Part shown: piece after piece, positions 53,501-59,400 of the stretch
Position numbering within the stretch: position 1 is the stretch's first letter
Layout of the letters: every line of letters begins with the position of its first letter
Assembly: GCA_014843695.1 (NCBI GenBank)
Contig: CM026391.1
Coordinates: 34,836,291-34,900,290 of the forward strand
Source of the DNA: Archivesica marissinica
Taxonomy: Eukaryota > Mollusca > Bivalvia > Venerida > Vesicomyidae
DNA length: 64,000 bases
Reading direction: 5' to 3'
Position numbers and translations under genes: made by a program
The notes under the pieces: model-generated
The model's input: only the letters and a program-made list of their open reading frames with translations
What the model was told of the DNA's origin: nothing
Databases searched by the model: none

Positions 53501-54022
53501 CATCATTACCAGCCATTTATGCCATTTCATGTATTAGTCATCATTACCAGCCATTTATGCCAGTTCATGTATTAGTCATCATTACCAGCCATGTATGCCA
53601 TTTCATGTATTAGTCATCATTACCAGCCATGTATGCCATTTCATGTATTAATCATCATTACCAGCCATTTATTCCATTTCATGTATTAGTCATCATTACA
53701 AGCCATTTATGCCATTTCATGTATTAGTCATCATTACAAGCCATTTATGCCATTTCATGTATTAGTCATCATTACCAGCCATTTATGCCATTTCATGTAT
53801 TAGTCATCAGTATCAGTCATTAATGTTACCATTAGCATGCAGTCATTAATTAATATAAACCACAAGTAGTGTATATTTCTTACTCCTCCGTGACAACTGG
53901 ATCAAATTGAGACGTGGATATATTAGAATCGAATTGCCCATTTCTTCCATATGCATTGTCGTTCTTGCCTGAATGTCCGTTTCCCATTTTGAATTACTAA
54001 GCGTGTCTTCGTTAGATATTAC
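23051..54022 (-). CDS. MIEAP-domain coiled-coil protein gene, 11 exons (spliced span)
   Basis: I built this model from splice signals, phase continuity and protein content. Coding lengths are 104, 72, 75, 120, 54, 54, 54, 202, 78, 87 and 528 nt, totalling 1428 nt (475 aa plus stop), with compatible phases at all ten junctions. Predicted protein: residues 1-34, polar N-terminus with a possible myristoylation signal; about 35-178, charged coiled coil; about 195-475, MIEAP-type region with SDENRPTKLAEHYSGLYNNE, CWLMAVQDPP (from 332), VWPAL (374-378) and KGVAQ (from 389). The best-known member, mammalian SPATA18/MIEAP, acts in mitochondrial quality control. Many bivalve homologues exist with unknown roles, so no function beyond family membership is claimed. 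Introns carry satellites and SINEs. Uncertain points: the exon 3 donor, the exon 8 acceptor (28714 or 28708), and whether any exon was missed. Confidence 0.82.
23742..23985 (-). mobile_element. SINE family B, 5'-truncated, in intron 10
   Basis: The tRNA-like head is missing. It is flanked by gagcaatgt (23733-23741 and 23986-23994), consistent with a 5'-truncated insertion. Confidence 0.85.
24268..24354 (-). CDS. Exon 10, 29 codons
   Basis: The acceptor is gcactctttcag and the donor CCG|GTTTGT. In phase 0 it encodes RDDIPTDILKQLKDERKKSF and so on, the basic helical stretch that in this family lies between the helical block and the CWLM block. It is too short to stand out as an open frame. Support comes from both splice sites, the phase and the family position. 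Confidence 0.8.
24812..25068 (+). mobile_element. SINE family G with duplicated central domain, in intron 9
   Basis: A decayed tRNA-like head ('gagaggttgtgagttcg') is followed by two tandem copies of a block of about 80 bp ('cacagtttcccttgtc', 'ctctcattgtggtggattt'). The tail 'ttcgcagagctaaaat' resembles the family A tail. The duplicated block is also similar to the family A central domain. Confidence 0.65.
25343..25420 (-). CDS. Exon 9, 26 codons
   Basis: The acceptor is tgttttgtttcag and the donor GGT|GTAAGT, both near consensus. Phase 0 translation is VAYRTCTEKATNDMRSLTLA and so on, helical, and continuous with exon 8 (HILAKAFC). The 17-bp array begins about 60 bp upstream of its acceptor. 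Confidence 0.82.
25484..27590. repeat. 17-bp minisatellite, about 120 copies, in intron 8
   Basis: The unit is 'actgtatacgagattgt', and each typical unit contains the palindrome GTATAC. Both strands are open over long stretches because stop codons are rare. A landmark, 'gattgtattgtactg', at 25781 recurs at 26447, an internal 666-bp duplication. The right end (27080-27590) is degraded with many indels, the usual pattern at an array edge. Confidence 0.95.
27665..27965. repeat. 32-bp tandem repeat, about 9 copies, in intron 8
   Basis: The unit contains 'gaccatgcagaggtgacgac' followed by acgtgtaatact. The right-hand units are diverged and partly deleted. Confidence 0.9.
28109..28488. mobile_element. 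TTAA-flanked MITE in intron 8
   Basis: Perfect 15-bp inverted ends AGCGACACTATATGG (28109-28123 and 28474-28488) are flanked by TTAA on both sides (28105-28108 and 28489-28492). TTAA duplication is the signature of piggyBac-type transposition. The internal reading frame (28228-28437) matches no transposase, so this is non-autonomous. Its right end is about 20 bp from the exon 8 donor site. Confidence 0.85.
28513..28714 (-). CDS. Exon 8: N-terminal half of the MIEAP-type region
   Basis: The acceptor is aacttgtag at 28714 (an alternative at 28708 keeps the same phase) and the donor TGT|GTATTG. It encodes FSAIAGAKLTDGNANIADLS, then DENRPTKLAEHYSGLYNNEW and TDAFEVLTSGE. The NRPTKLAE...LY.NEWTDAF pattern is typical of bivalve MIEAP-domain proteins. 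Entry phase 2 fits exon 7, and exit phase 0 fits exon 9. Confidence 0.82.
28870..30176. repeat. 34-bp satellite, about 38 copies, in intron 7
   Basis: The unit contains 'ctgactggtatatccacg' followed by tatacaccacaccaac. About fourteen central copies (29170-29640) are essentially identical, while copies on both sides vary (agataca for gtataca, cactaac for caccaac, short indels). This is the homogenised-core, diverged-edge pattern expected from unequal exchange. Confidence 0.95.
30177..30847. repeat. 23-bp satellite, first array, split by a SINE
   Basis: The unit contains 'accagaccatgatatgtaca' plus cgt. It is interrupted at 30470-30737 by a family C SINE and resumes in register with a slightly different subtype (gctatatacacgttcc). 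The same satellite recurs at 33367 and 37237. Confidence 0.93.
30470..30737 (-). mobile_element. SINE family C inserted in the 23-bp array
   Basis: On the minus strand it has a tRNA-Ser-like head 'tccgtggtcgagtggttaag', the full body, and an (AACAT)n tail, seen on + as tatgttatgttat. The flanking 11-bp repeat ccatgatatgt (30459-30469 and 30738-30748) is also satellite sequence, as expected for insertion into a unit. Confidence 0.92.
30912..30965 (-). CDS. Exon 7: third copy of the duplicated coiled-coil exon
   Basis: 54 nt, acceptor tttaattcag, donor AAG|GTTCAT, entry and exit phase both 2. It encodes YLEEISTLQESKNALQT plus a residue split across the junction. It matches exons 5 and 6 except for two residues at the ES/DS/EE position. 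Hydrophobic spacing fits a coiled coil. Exon length, splice sites and phase are identical in all three copies. Confidence 0.82.
31123..31367 (-). mobile_element. SINE family B in U1, first site
   Basis: It lacks the segment from the SINE core between 'tttatcg' and 'cctcctgaag'. It is orthologous in position to 34504 and 44282. Confidence 0.88.
31529..31813 (-). mobile_element. SINE family B in U1, second site
   Basis: The flanking duplication is taattatccatggtgt / taattctccatggtgt (31513-31528 and 31814-31829). The same insertion occurs in U2 and U3. Confidence 0.9.
32140..33366. repeat. 55-bp satellite, array 1 (about 22 copies)
   Basis: The unit includes 'tgttgacaggtggaggacgg', 'gtacggatacagggcgag' and 'tgtcgatactacacgca'. 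It sits between U1 and the next 23-bp array. Local variants (gatgcagagcgag) cluster in neighbouring units. Confidence 0.94.
33367..34272. repeat. 23-bp satellite, second array (about 39 copies)
   Basis: 'gttccagaccatgctatata' plus cac. The junction with the 55-bp array ('ggcgatgttacatgcac') is the same as at 37224-37246, showing that the two satellites were duplicated together. Confidence 0.94.
34333..34386 (-). CDS. Exon 6: second copy of the duplicated coiled-coil exon
   Basis: 54 nt, encoding YLEEISTLQDSKNALQT. Acceptor, donor and phase are the same as in exons 5 and 7. Inclusion in mRNA is inferred; each copy could also be skipped without breaking the frame. Confidence 0.82.
34504..34637 (-). 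mobile_element. SINE family B remnant in U2, first site
   Basis: Only the head-side half remains. The left breakpoint joins 'ttgtatgacttcat' directly to 'aagcaccgacacgag', so the tail and its flank were deleted after duplication. Confidence 0.88.
34798..34919 (-). mobile_element. SINE family B remnant in U2, second site
   Basis: An internal deletion joins 'gtgcaatgataca' to 'actggactacag', leaving both ends and the target duplication (34782-34797, with three mismatches at 34920-34935). Confidence 0.88.
35250..37236. repeat. 55-bp satellite, array 2 (about 36 copies)
   Basis: This is the same satellite as 32140. A subfamily marked by 'gttgaacgatggagg' forms a nearly uniform run at 35462-35960, indicating recent local expansion. 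Outside it the units resemble array 1. Confidence 0.94.
37237..44012. repeat. 23-bp satellite, third and largest array (about 295 copies)
   Basis: 6.8 kb of 'gttccagaccatgctatata' plus cac and close variants. A marker block ('caagaccatgcgatgtacat' alternating with 'gctatgcacacg') near 38650 recurs near 39870 and 41550 (offsets 1217 and 1679 bp), showing kilobase-scale duplications inside the array. A distinct subtype ('ccataccatgcgatgtaca') is confined mainly to 42790-43440. Confidence 0.95.
44071..44124 (-). CDS. Exon 5: first copy of the duplicated coiled-coil exon
   Basis: 54 nt with acceptor gaattcag-type signal (tttaattcag) and donor AAG|GTTCAT. It encodes YLEEISTLQEEKNALQT after a Lys completed from exon 4 (AA|G). 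It follows the charged coil of exon 4 directly. Eighteen residues equals one heptad plus one 11-residue repeat, a length that coiled coils can absorb. Confidence 0.84.
44282..44571 (-). mobile_element. SINE family B in U3, first site
   Basis: Near full length with tRNA-Thr-like head. Orthologous in position to 31123 and 34504. Confidence 0.9.
44733..45019 (-). mobile_element. SINE family B in U3, second site
   Basis: Perfect 16-bp duplication taattctccatggtgt at 44717-44732 and 45020-45035. The same duplication marks the copies in U1 and U2. Confidence 0.92.
45330..47415. repeat. 55-bp satellite, array 3 (about 38 copies)
   Basis: Same unit as arrays 1 and 2. The right-hand third is a subtype with 'gtacgaatacagagcgaatg' and 'acacacat'. 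Unlike the other two arrays it is not followed by the 23-bp satellite, so it marks the outer edge of the triplicated region. Confidence 0.94.
47463..49363. repeat. Second, unrelated 55-bp satellite (about 35 copies), in intron 4
   Basis: The unit contains 'atagaaaacgatcgacatga' and 'atgtatgaaatatgtcatgc'. The last units alternate cgacatg and cgccatg (cgcc at 48966, 49076, 49186 and 49296), a 110-bp dimer. The array stops about 20 bp from the exon 4 donor site. Confidence 0.96.
49389..49508 (-). CDS. Exon 4: charged coiled coil
   Basis: The acceptor is ttacatttcaag and the donor CAA|GTAAGT. It encodes SQDELQEERERNENIVQMIQ, then NKHKDDIERQTDEGNRVRN, a highly charged helix. Entry and exit phases are both 2. 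A 55-bp satellite begins almost immediately after the donor. Confidence 0.82.
49573..49815 (+). mobile_element. SINE family A with 12-bp duplication, in intron 3
   Basis: A perfect direct repeat atcggtgtttta lies at 49561-49572 and 49816-49827. Head, central domain and tail are complete. Confidence 0.92.
49838..50095 (-). mobile_element. SINE family D, full length, in intron 3
   Basis: On the minus strand it has the tRNA-like head 'ggcttagtggttaaggcatc', B box 'aggttcgaacc', and a body shared with 21040-21183. It lies tail-first beside the family A SINE. Confidence 0.82.
50212..50503 (+). mobile_element. SINE family B, + orientation, in intron 3
   Basis: 'tagtccagtggtaacacgct' with anticodon arm ctgga-ctggtaa-tccag, B box, body and A-rich tail. 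It is antisense to the host gene, whereas the copies in the U segments are in sense orientation. Confidence 0.9.
50808..50882 (-). CDS. Exon 3: coiled coil, donor uncertain
   Basis: The acceptor is gtttatcaattag. It encodes NSEEISKVERDTQPLVEEKD, then SLLK. The exit phase must be 2 to fit exon 4. The GT at CA|GTTCGT satisfies this, but weaker GT sites a little further on (down to about 50790) also would. Confidence 0.7.
51270..51480 (+). mobile_element. Possible tRNA-derived SINE, in intron 2
   Basis: 'tctatagggttactgtcg' and 'taggttcggatccc' resemble A and B boxes with tRNA-like spacing, followed by a non-tRNA body. It is the only copy in the window, so limits and family are uncertain. Confidence 0.4.
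51500..51890 (-). mobile_element. SINE family F, interrupted by a family A SINE
   Basis: Removing 51583-51814 and one copy of aacctaggt leaves a continuous minus-strand tRNA-like head ('gtggttaacacgctcgctta', 'ccaatgcaacctaggttcga'), so the family A copy landed in its B box. A second head-like stretch ('tctcgttaatgtagctcgg') follows, suggesting a dimeric or rearranged F element. Confidence 0.75.
51583..51814 (+). mobile_element. SINE family A nested in family F, in intron 2
   Basis: A perfect 9-bp duplication aacctaggt (51574-51582 and 51815-51823) bounds a complete family A element. Confidence 0.92.
51919..52176 (+). mobile_element. SINE family C, full length, in intron 2
   Basis: A perfect 13-bp duplication actgtttaccaca lies at 51906-51918 and 52177-52189. 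tRNA-Ser-like head, complete body and an AACAT-repeat tail are present. Confidence 0.94.
52253..52324 (-). CDS. Exon 2: start of the coiled coil
   Basis: The acceptor is tttttgatttag and the donor AAAG|GTTTGT. The split codon GA|G from exon 1 gives Glu, then HKEISRLRYLNTSLMDENDI and LRK. Exit phase 2 matches exon 3. Confidence 0.82.
52508..53085. repeat. 37-bp minisatellite, about 15 copies, in intron 1
   Basis: The unit contains 'atgatattagggtacaatgt' and 'atgtttgactatgtagt'. Variants are ggatac/gggtac and atgcttgactgtg. Confidence 0.95.
53427..53812. repeat. 38-bp minisatellite, about 10 copies, in intron 1
   Basis: The unit contains 'attaccagccatttatgcca' and 'tttcatgtattagtcatc', with few substitutions. 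Confidence 0.94.
53884..54022 (-). CDS. Exon 1 (first coding): possible N-myristoylation signal
   Basis: The ATG at 53987-53985 has A at -3 and G at +4 (strong context), and in-frame stops TAA, TAG and TAA lie just upstream, so this start is well supported. The protein opens MGNGHSGKNDNAYGRN, with Gly2 and Ser6 as in N-myristoylation signals. The donor is GGA|GTAAGA. The bases from 54022 to 53988 follow a candidate acceptor (ctattccag), so a 5' untranslated exon may lie further up. Confidence 0.8.
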
Positions 54023-54190
54023 CTGGAATAGATTACCATTCTTATCTTATCAAAATGCAAAAATATTGAGTATATGCCGTGTACACCATTTCACGCATAC
54101 ATCATTTCGCGCAGTTACGTATTTCCGGTATATTTAGATACAAACATACCACTAACGTCATGTGCCATTTGGGATTTTAATGATTAAGCA

Positions 54191-54430
54191 AAATCGATCC
54201 CCCGTATGACCATAATAAAATTAACAGTCTTCCAGATGGGACGTTAAACCGAGGTCTCGTGTCGGTGCTTTACACCGTGCACGTAATAGAACCAGAGGAG
54301 ACTCTGGAATGGGTCTCTTTCTGTATCATTGCACTATCCTCCAAAATCTAAAATGACTAAACTCTTCAGGAGGCGTCGCTCATATGGGCAACCGGTAGCC
54401 ACGATAAATAAACGTAAAAACATACATACT
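54191..54430 (+). mobile_element. SINE family B, head truncated
   Basis: Begins within the B box ('cgatcccccgtatgacc') and keeps body and tail. Confidence 0.85.
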
Positions 54431-55036
54431 CGCTGGCATAGAGAAACAGAACTTTAATCGTGATGGTCGAACACGTTTCTTTTTTTCTGGAGAGAAACGG
54501 TAAGTTAATAAATATGTTTATTTTCACAGCTACTTTCTCTTTAACCCTATGTACATTTTATAGGTCACCTCATAAAAGTACAATGCTACTCCAACATGGA
54601 GTTATAAGAGATGAACAAAAGTATACACAATCATTTATCACAGTATGTTAGGGATAAAGCTGCAATATCCCTGCTAATCGGATGTTAAATACTGCTCTAA
54701 ACCAATGATAAAACACTGAAAGGCGAACTATTGCACACTGTTATTGCACACTGATTAAGAATTGGTCATATGACATCTAACTTCGTTTTAATCAGATCAT
54801 AGCGGATATGATTAACAAAGATATTACAGACGAGATATAAAAAAACTGCAGTTAGAAATACTAAGAAATAATGATATTGTTCACAAATTATCTATACAGT
54901 AAATACTGACCCCGATATCATAATTGGCACATAATTAAGAGTTACAACGTTATAATGTATTATCTCTAATGCAAAATTAATGTACATAATATACTATATT
55001 GTATGCGTTAATATACTGTACATAACTGTACATAAT
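54431..55036. other. Unassigned AT-rich sequence upstream of the gene
   Basis: No exon or element was recognised. The promoter of the minus-strand gene may lie here or beyond, but nothing specific identifies it. Confidence 0.4.
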
Positions 55037-55309
55037 TTACACATATAGGTAATGTTGTCTCTCTTTTAAGATTAATACACAGGATTTGGCAGATTGAAAA
55101 GTCATAGAACTATTTGACAACAGAAAACTCAGCTTCTCACTATCCGACATATTCATGAAGTTAGTATCACATGAGTTATGGAAAAGAGTGTCTCTTATAG
55201 CATTATAGGCATTACATTGTAGCAAAACATGCATGTCGTCATCTACTGCAGCCTGACATAATGCACAGTCAATCTCTACCGGATATACGGCTTCGACCGT
55301 CACGTGTGG
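55037..55309 (-). pseudogene. LINE reverse-transcriptase C-terminal fragment
   Basis: About 90 codons with CALCQAAVDDDMHVLLQCNA followed by YNAIRDTLF. The CxxC...H....C spacing with 'HVLLqC..Y..iR' is typical of the zinc-binding C-terminal tail of non-LTR retrotransposon polyproteins. An in-frame stop at 55312-55310 shows 5' truncation, and there is no catalytic domain. The clade cannot be assigned. Confidence 0.65.
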
Positions 55310-55345
55310 TTAACAATCATGATTGACAAAGGCGTCATATGCCCA

Positions 55346-55432
55346 GTCGGTCGGTCGGTCGGTCGGTCGGTCGGTCGGTCGGTCGGTCGGTCGGTCGGTC
55401 GGTCGGTCGGTCGGTCGGTCGGTCGGTCGGTC
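55346..55432. repeat. (GGTC)n microsatellite running into a gap
   Basis: About 22 perfect tetranucleotide copies end exactly at the N run, so its true length is unknown. Confidence 0.97.
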
Positions 55433-56432
55433 NNNNNNNNNNNNNNNNNNNNNNNNNNNNNNNNNNNNNNNNNNNNNNNNNNNNNNNNNNNNNNNNNNNN
55501 NNNNNNNNNNNNNNNNNNNNNNNNNNNNNNNNNNNNNNNNNNNNNNNNNNNNNNNNNNNNNNNNNNNNNNNNNNNNNNNNNNNNNNNNNNNNNNNNNNNN
55601 NNNNNNNNNNNNNNNNNNNNNNNNNNNNNNNNNNNNNNNNNNNNNNNNNNNNNNNNNNNNNNNNNNNNNNNNNNNNNNNNNNNNNNNNNNNNNNNNNNNN
55701 NNNNNNNNNNNNNNNNNNNNNNNNNNNNNNNNNNNNNNNNNNNNNNNNNNNNNNNNNNNNNNNNNNNNNNNNNNNNNNNNNNNNNNNNNNNNNNNNNNNN
55801 NNNNNNNNNNNNNNNNNNNNNNNNNNNNNNNNNNNNNNNNNNNNNNNNNNNNNNNNNNNNNNNNNNNNNNNNNNNNNNNNNNNNNNNNNNNNNNNNNNNN
55901 NNNNNNNNNNNNNNNNNNNNNNNNNNNNNNNNNNNNNNNNNNNNNNNNNNNNNNNNNNNNNNNNNNNNNNNNNNNNNNNNNNNNNNNNNNNNNNNNNNNN
56001 NNNNNNNNNNNNNNNNNNNNNNNNNNNNNNNNNNNNNNNNNNNNNNNNNNNNNNNNNNNNNNNNNNNNNNNNNNNNNNNNNNNNNNNNNNNNNNNNNNNN
56101 NNNNNNNNNNNNNNNNNNNNNNNNNNNNNNNNNNNNNNNNNNNNNNNNNNNNNNNNNNNNNNNNNNNNNNNNNNNNNNNNNNNNNNNNNNNNNNNNNNNN
56201 NNNNNNNNNNNNNNNNNNNNNNNNNNNNNNNNNNNNNNNNNNNNNNNNNNNNNNNNNNNNNNNNNNNNNNNNNNNNNNNNNNNNNNNNNNNNNNNNNNNN
56301 NNNNNNNNNNNNNNNNNNNNNNNNNNNNNNNNNNNNNNNNNNNNNNNNNNNNNNNNNNNNNNNNNNNNNNNNNNNNNNNNNNNNNNNNNNNNNNNNNNNN
56401 NNNNNNNNNNNNNNNNNNNNNNNNNNNNNNNN
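55433..56432. other. Assembly gap of 1000 N
   Basis: The round number indicates a placeholder size. The flanks are two different repeats, so the join may hide more sequence or a misassembly. Confidence 0.98.
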
Positions 56433-59400
56433 GGTATGGCATAGTACAAGCACTAGTCAGTATAGTTGGGTATATAGTACAAGCACTAGTCAGTATAGTT
56501 GGGTATAGCATAGTACAAGCAATAGTCAGTATAGTTGGGTATGGCATAGTACAAGCAATAGACAGTATAGTTGTGTATGGCATAGTACAAGCAATAGTCA
56601 GTATAGTTGGGTATGGCATAGTACACGCAATAGTCAGTATAGTTGGGTATATAGTACAAGCACTAGTCAGTATAGTTGGGTATATATTACAAGCACTAGT
56701 CAGTATAGTTGGGTATGGCATAGTACAAGCAATAGTCAGTATAGTTGGGTATGGCATAGTACAAGCAATAGTCAGTATCGTTGGGTATATAGTACAAGCA
56801 CTAGTCAGTATAGTTGGGTATATAGTACAAGCACTAGTCAGTATAGTTGGGTATGGCATAGTACACGCAATAGTCAGTATAGTTGGGTATATAGTACAAG
56901 CACTAGTCAGTATAGTTGGGTATATAGTACAAGCAATAGTCAGTATAGTTGGGTATAGTACAAGCACTAGTCAGTATAGTTGGTATGGCATAGTACAAGC
57001 AATAGTCAGTATAGTTGGGTATATAGTACAAGCACTAGTCAGTATAGTTGGGTATGGCATAGTACAAGCAATAGTCAGTATAGTTGGGTATATAGTACAA
57101 GCACTAGTCAGTATAGTTGGGTATGGCATAGTACAAGCACTAGTCAGTATAGTTGGGTATATAGTACAAGCATAGTCAGTATAGTTGGGTATAGCATAGT
57201 ACAAGCAATAGTCAGTATAGTTGGGTATGGCATAGTACAAGCAATAGTCAGTATAGTTGGGTATGGCATAGTACAAGCAATAGTCAGTATAGTTGGGTAT
57301 GGCATAGTACAAGCAATAGTCAGTATAGTTGGGTATAGTACAAGCACTAGTCAGTATAGTTGGGTATGGCATAGTACAAGCAATAGTCAGTATAGTTGGG
57401 TATCATAGTACAAGCACTAGTCAGTATAGTTGGGTATGGCATAGTACAAGCACTAGTCAGTATAGTTGGGTATATAGTACAAGCACTAGTCAGTATAGTT
57501 GGGTATGGCATAGTACAAGCACTAGTCAGTATAGTTGGGTATGGCATAGTACAAGCAATAGTCGGTATAGTTGGGTATATAGTACAAGCAATAGTCAGTA
57601 TAGTTGGGAATGGCATAGTACAAGCAATAGTCAGTATAGTTGGGTATATAGTACAAGCAATAGTCAGTATAGTTGGGTATATAGTACAAGCAATAGTCAG
57701 TATAGTTGGGTATATAGTACAAGCACTAGTCAGTATAGTTGGGTATGGCATAGTACACGCAATAGTCAGTATAGTGGGGTATATAGTACAAGCACTAGTC
57801 AGTATAGTTGGGTATGGCATAGTACACGCAATAGTCAGTATAGTTGGGTATATAGTACAAGCACTAGTCAGTATAGTTGGGTATGGCATAGTACAAGCAC
57901 TAGTCAGTATAGTTGGGTATATAGTACAAGCACTAGTCAGTATAGTTGGGTATAGCATAGTACAAGCAATAGTCAGTATAGTTGGGTATGGCATAGTACA
58001 AGCAATAGACAGTATAGTTGGTATGGCATAGTACAAGCAATAGTCAGTATAGTTGGGTATGGCATAGTACAAGCAATAGTCAGTATAGTTGGGTATATAG
58101 TACAAGCACTAGTCAGTATAGTTGGGTATGGCATAGTACACGCAATAGTCAGTATAGTTGGGTATATAGTACAAGCACTAGTCAGTATAGTTGGGTATGG
58201 CATAGTACAAGCACTAGTCAGTATAGTTGGGTATGGCATAGTACAAGCACTAGTCAGTATAGTTGGGTATGGCATAGTACAAGCACTAGTCAGTATAGTT
58301 GGGTATGGCATAGTACAAGCAATAGTCAGTATAGTTGGGTATATAGTACAAGCAATAGTCAGTATAGTTGGGAATGGCATAGTACAAGCAATAGTCAGTA
58401 TAGTTGGGTATATAGTACAAGCAATAGTCAGATAGTTGGGTATATAGTACAAGCATAGTCAGTATAGTTGGGTATATAGTACAAGCACTAGTCAGTATAG
58501 TTGGGTATATAGTACAAGCACTAGTCAGTATAGTTGGGTATGGCATAGTACAAGCACTAGTCAGTATAGTTGGGTATGGCATAGTACAAGCACTAGTCAG
58601 TATAGTTGGGTATATAGTACAAGCACTAGTAAGTATAGTTGGCTATGGCATAGTACAAGCACTAGTCAGTATAGTTGGGTATATAGTACAAGCAATAGTC
58701 AGTATAGTTGGGTATATAGTACAAGCAATAGTCAGTATAGTTGGGTATATAGTACAAGCAATAGTCAGTAAGTTGGGTATATAGTACAAGCAATAGTCAG
58801 TATAGTTGGGTATATAGTACAAGCAATAGTCAGTATAATTGGGTATGGCATAGTACAAGCAATAGTCAGTATAGTTGGGTATGGCATAGTACAGGCACTA
58901 GTCAGTATAGTTGTGTATGGCATAGTACAAGCACTAGTCAGTATAGTTGGGTATATAGTACAAGCACTAGTCAGTATAGTTGGGTATATATTACAAGCAC
59001 TAGTCAGTATAGTTGGGAATGGCATAGTACAAGCAATAGTCAGTATAGTTGGGTATGGCATAGTACAAGCAATAGTCAGTATTGTTGGGTATATAGTACA
59101 AGCACTAGTCAGTATAGTTGGGTATATAGTACAAGCACTAGTCAGTATAGTTGGGTATGGCATAGTACACGCAATAGTCAGTATAGTTGGGTATATAGTA
59201 CAAGCACTAGTCAGTATAGTTGGGTATGGCATAGTACACGCAATAGTCAGTATAGTTGGGTATATAGTACAAGCACTAGTCAGTATAGTTGGGTATGGCA
59301 TAGTACAAGCACTAGTCAGTATAGTTGGGTATATAGTACAAGCACTAGTCAGTATAGTTGGGTATGGCATAGTACAAGCAATAGTCAGTATAGTTGGGTA

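Noticed and set aside
15767..53812. CRISPR arrays
   Set aside because: The regular repeats are contiguous with no unique spacers, there are no cas genes, and the genome is eukaryotic.
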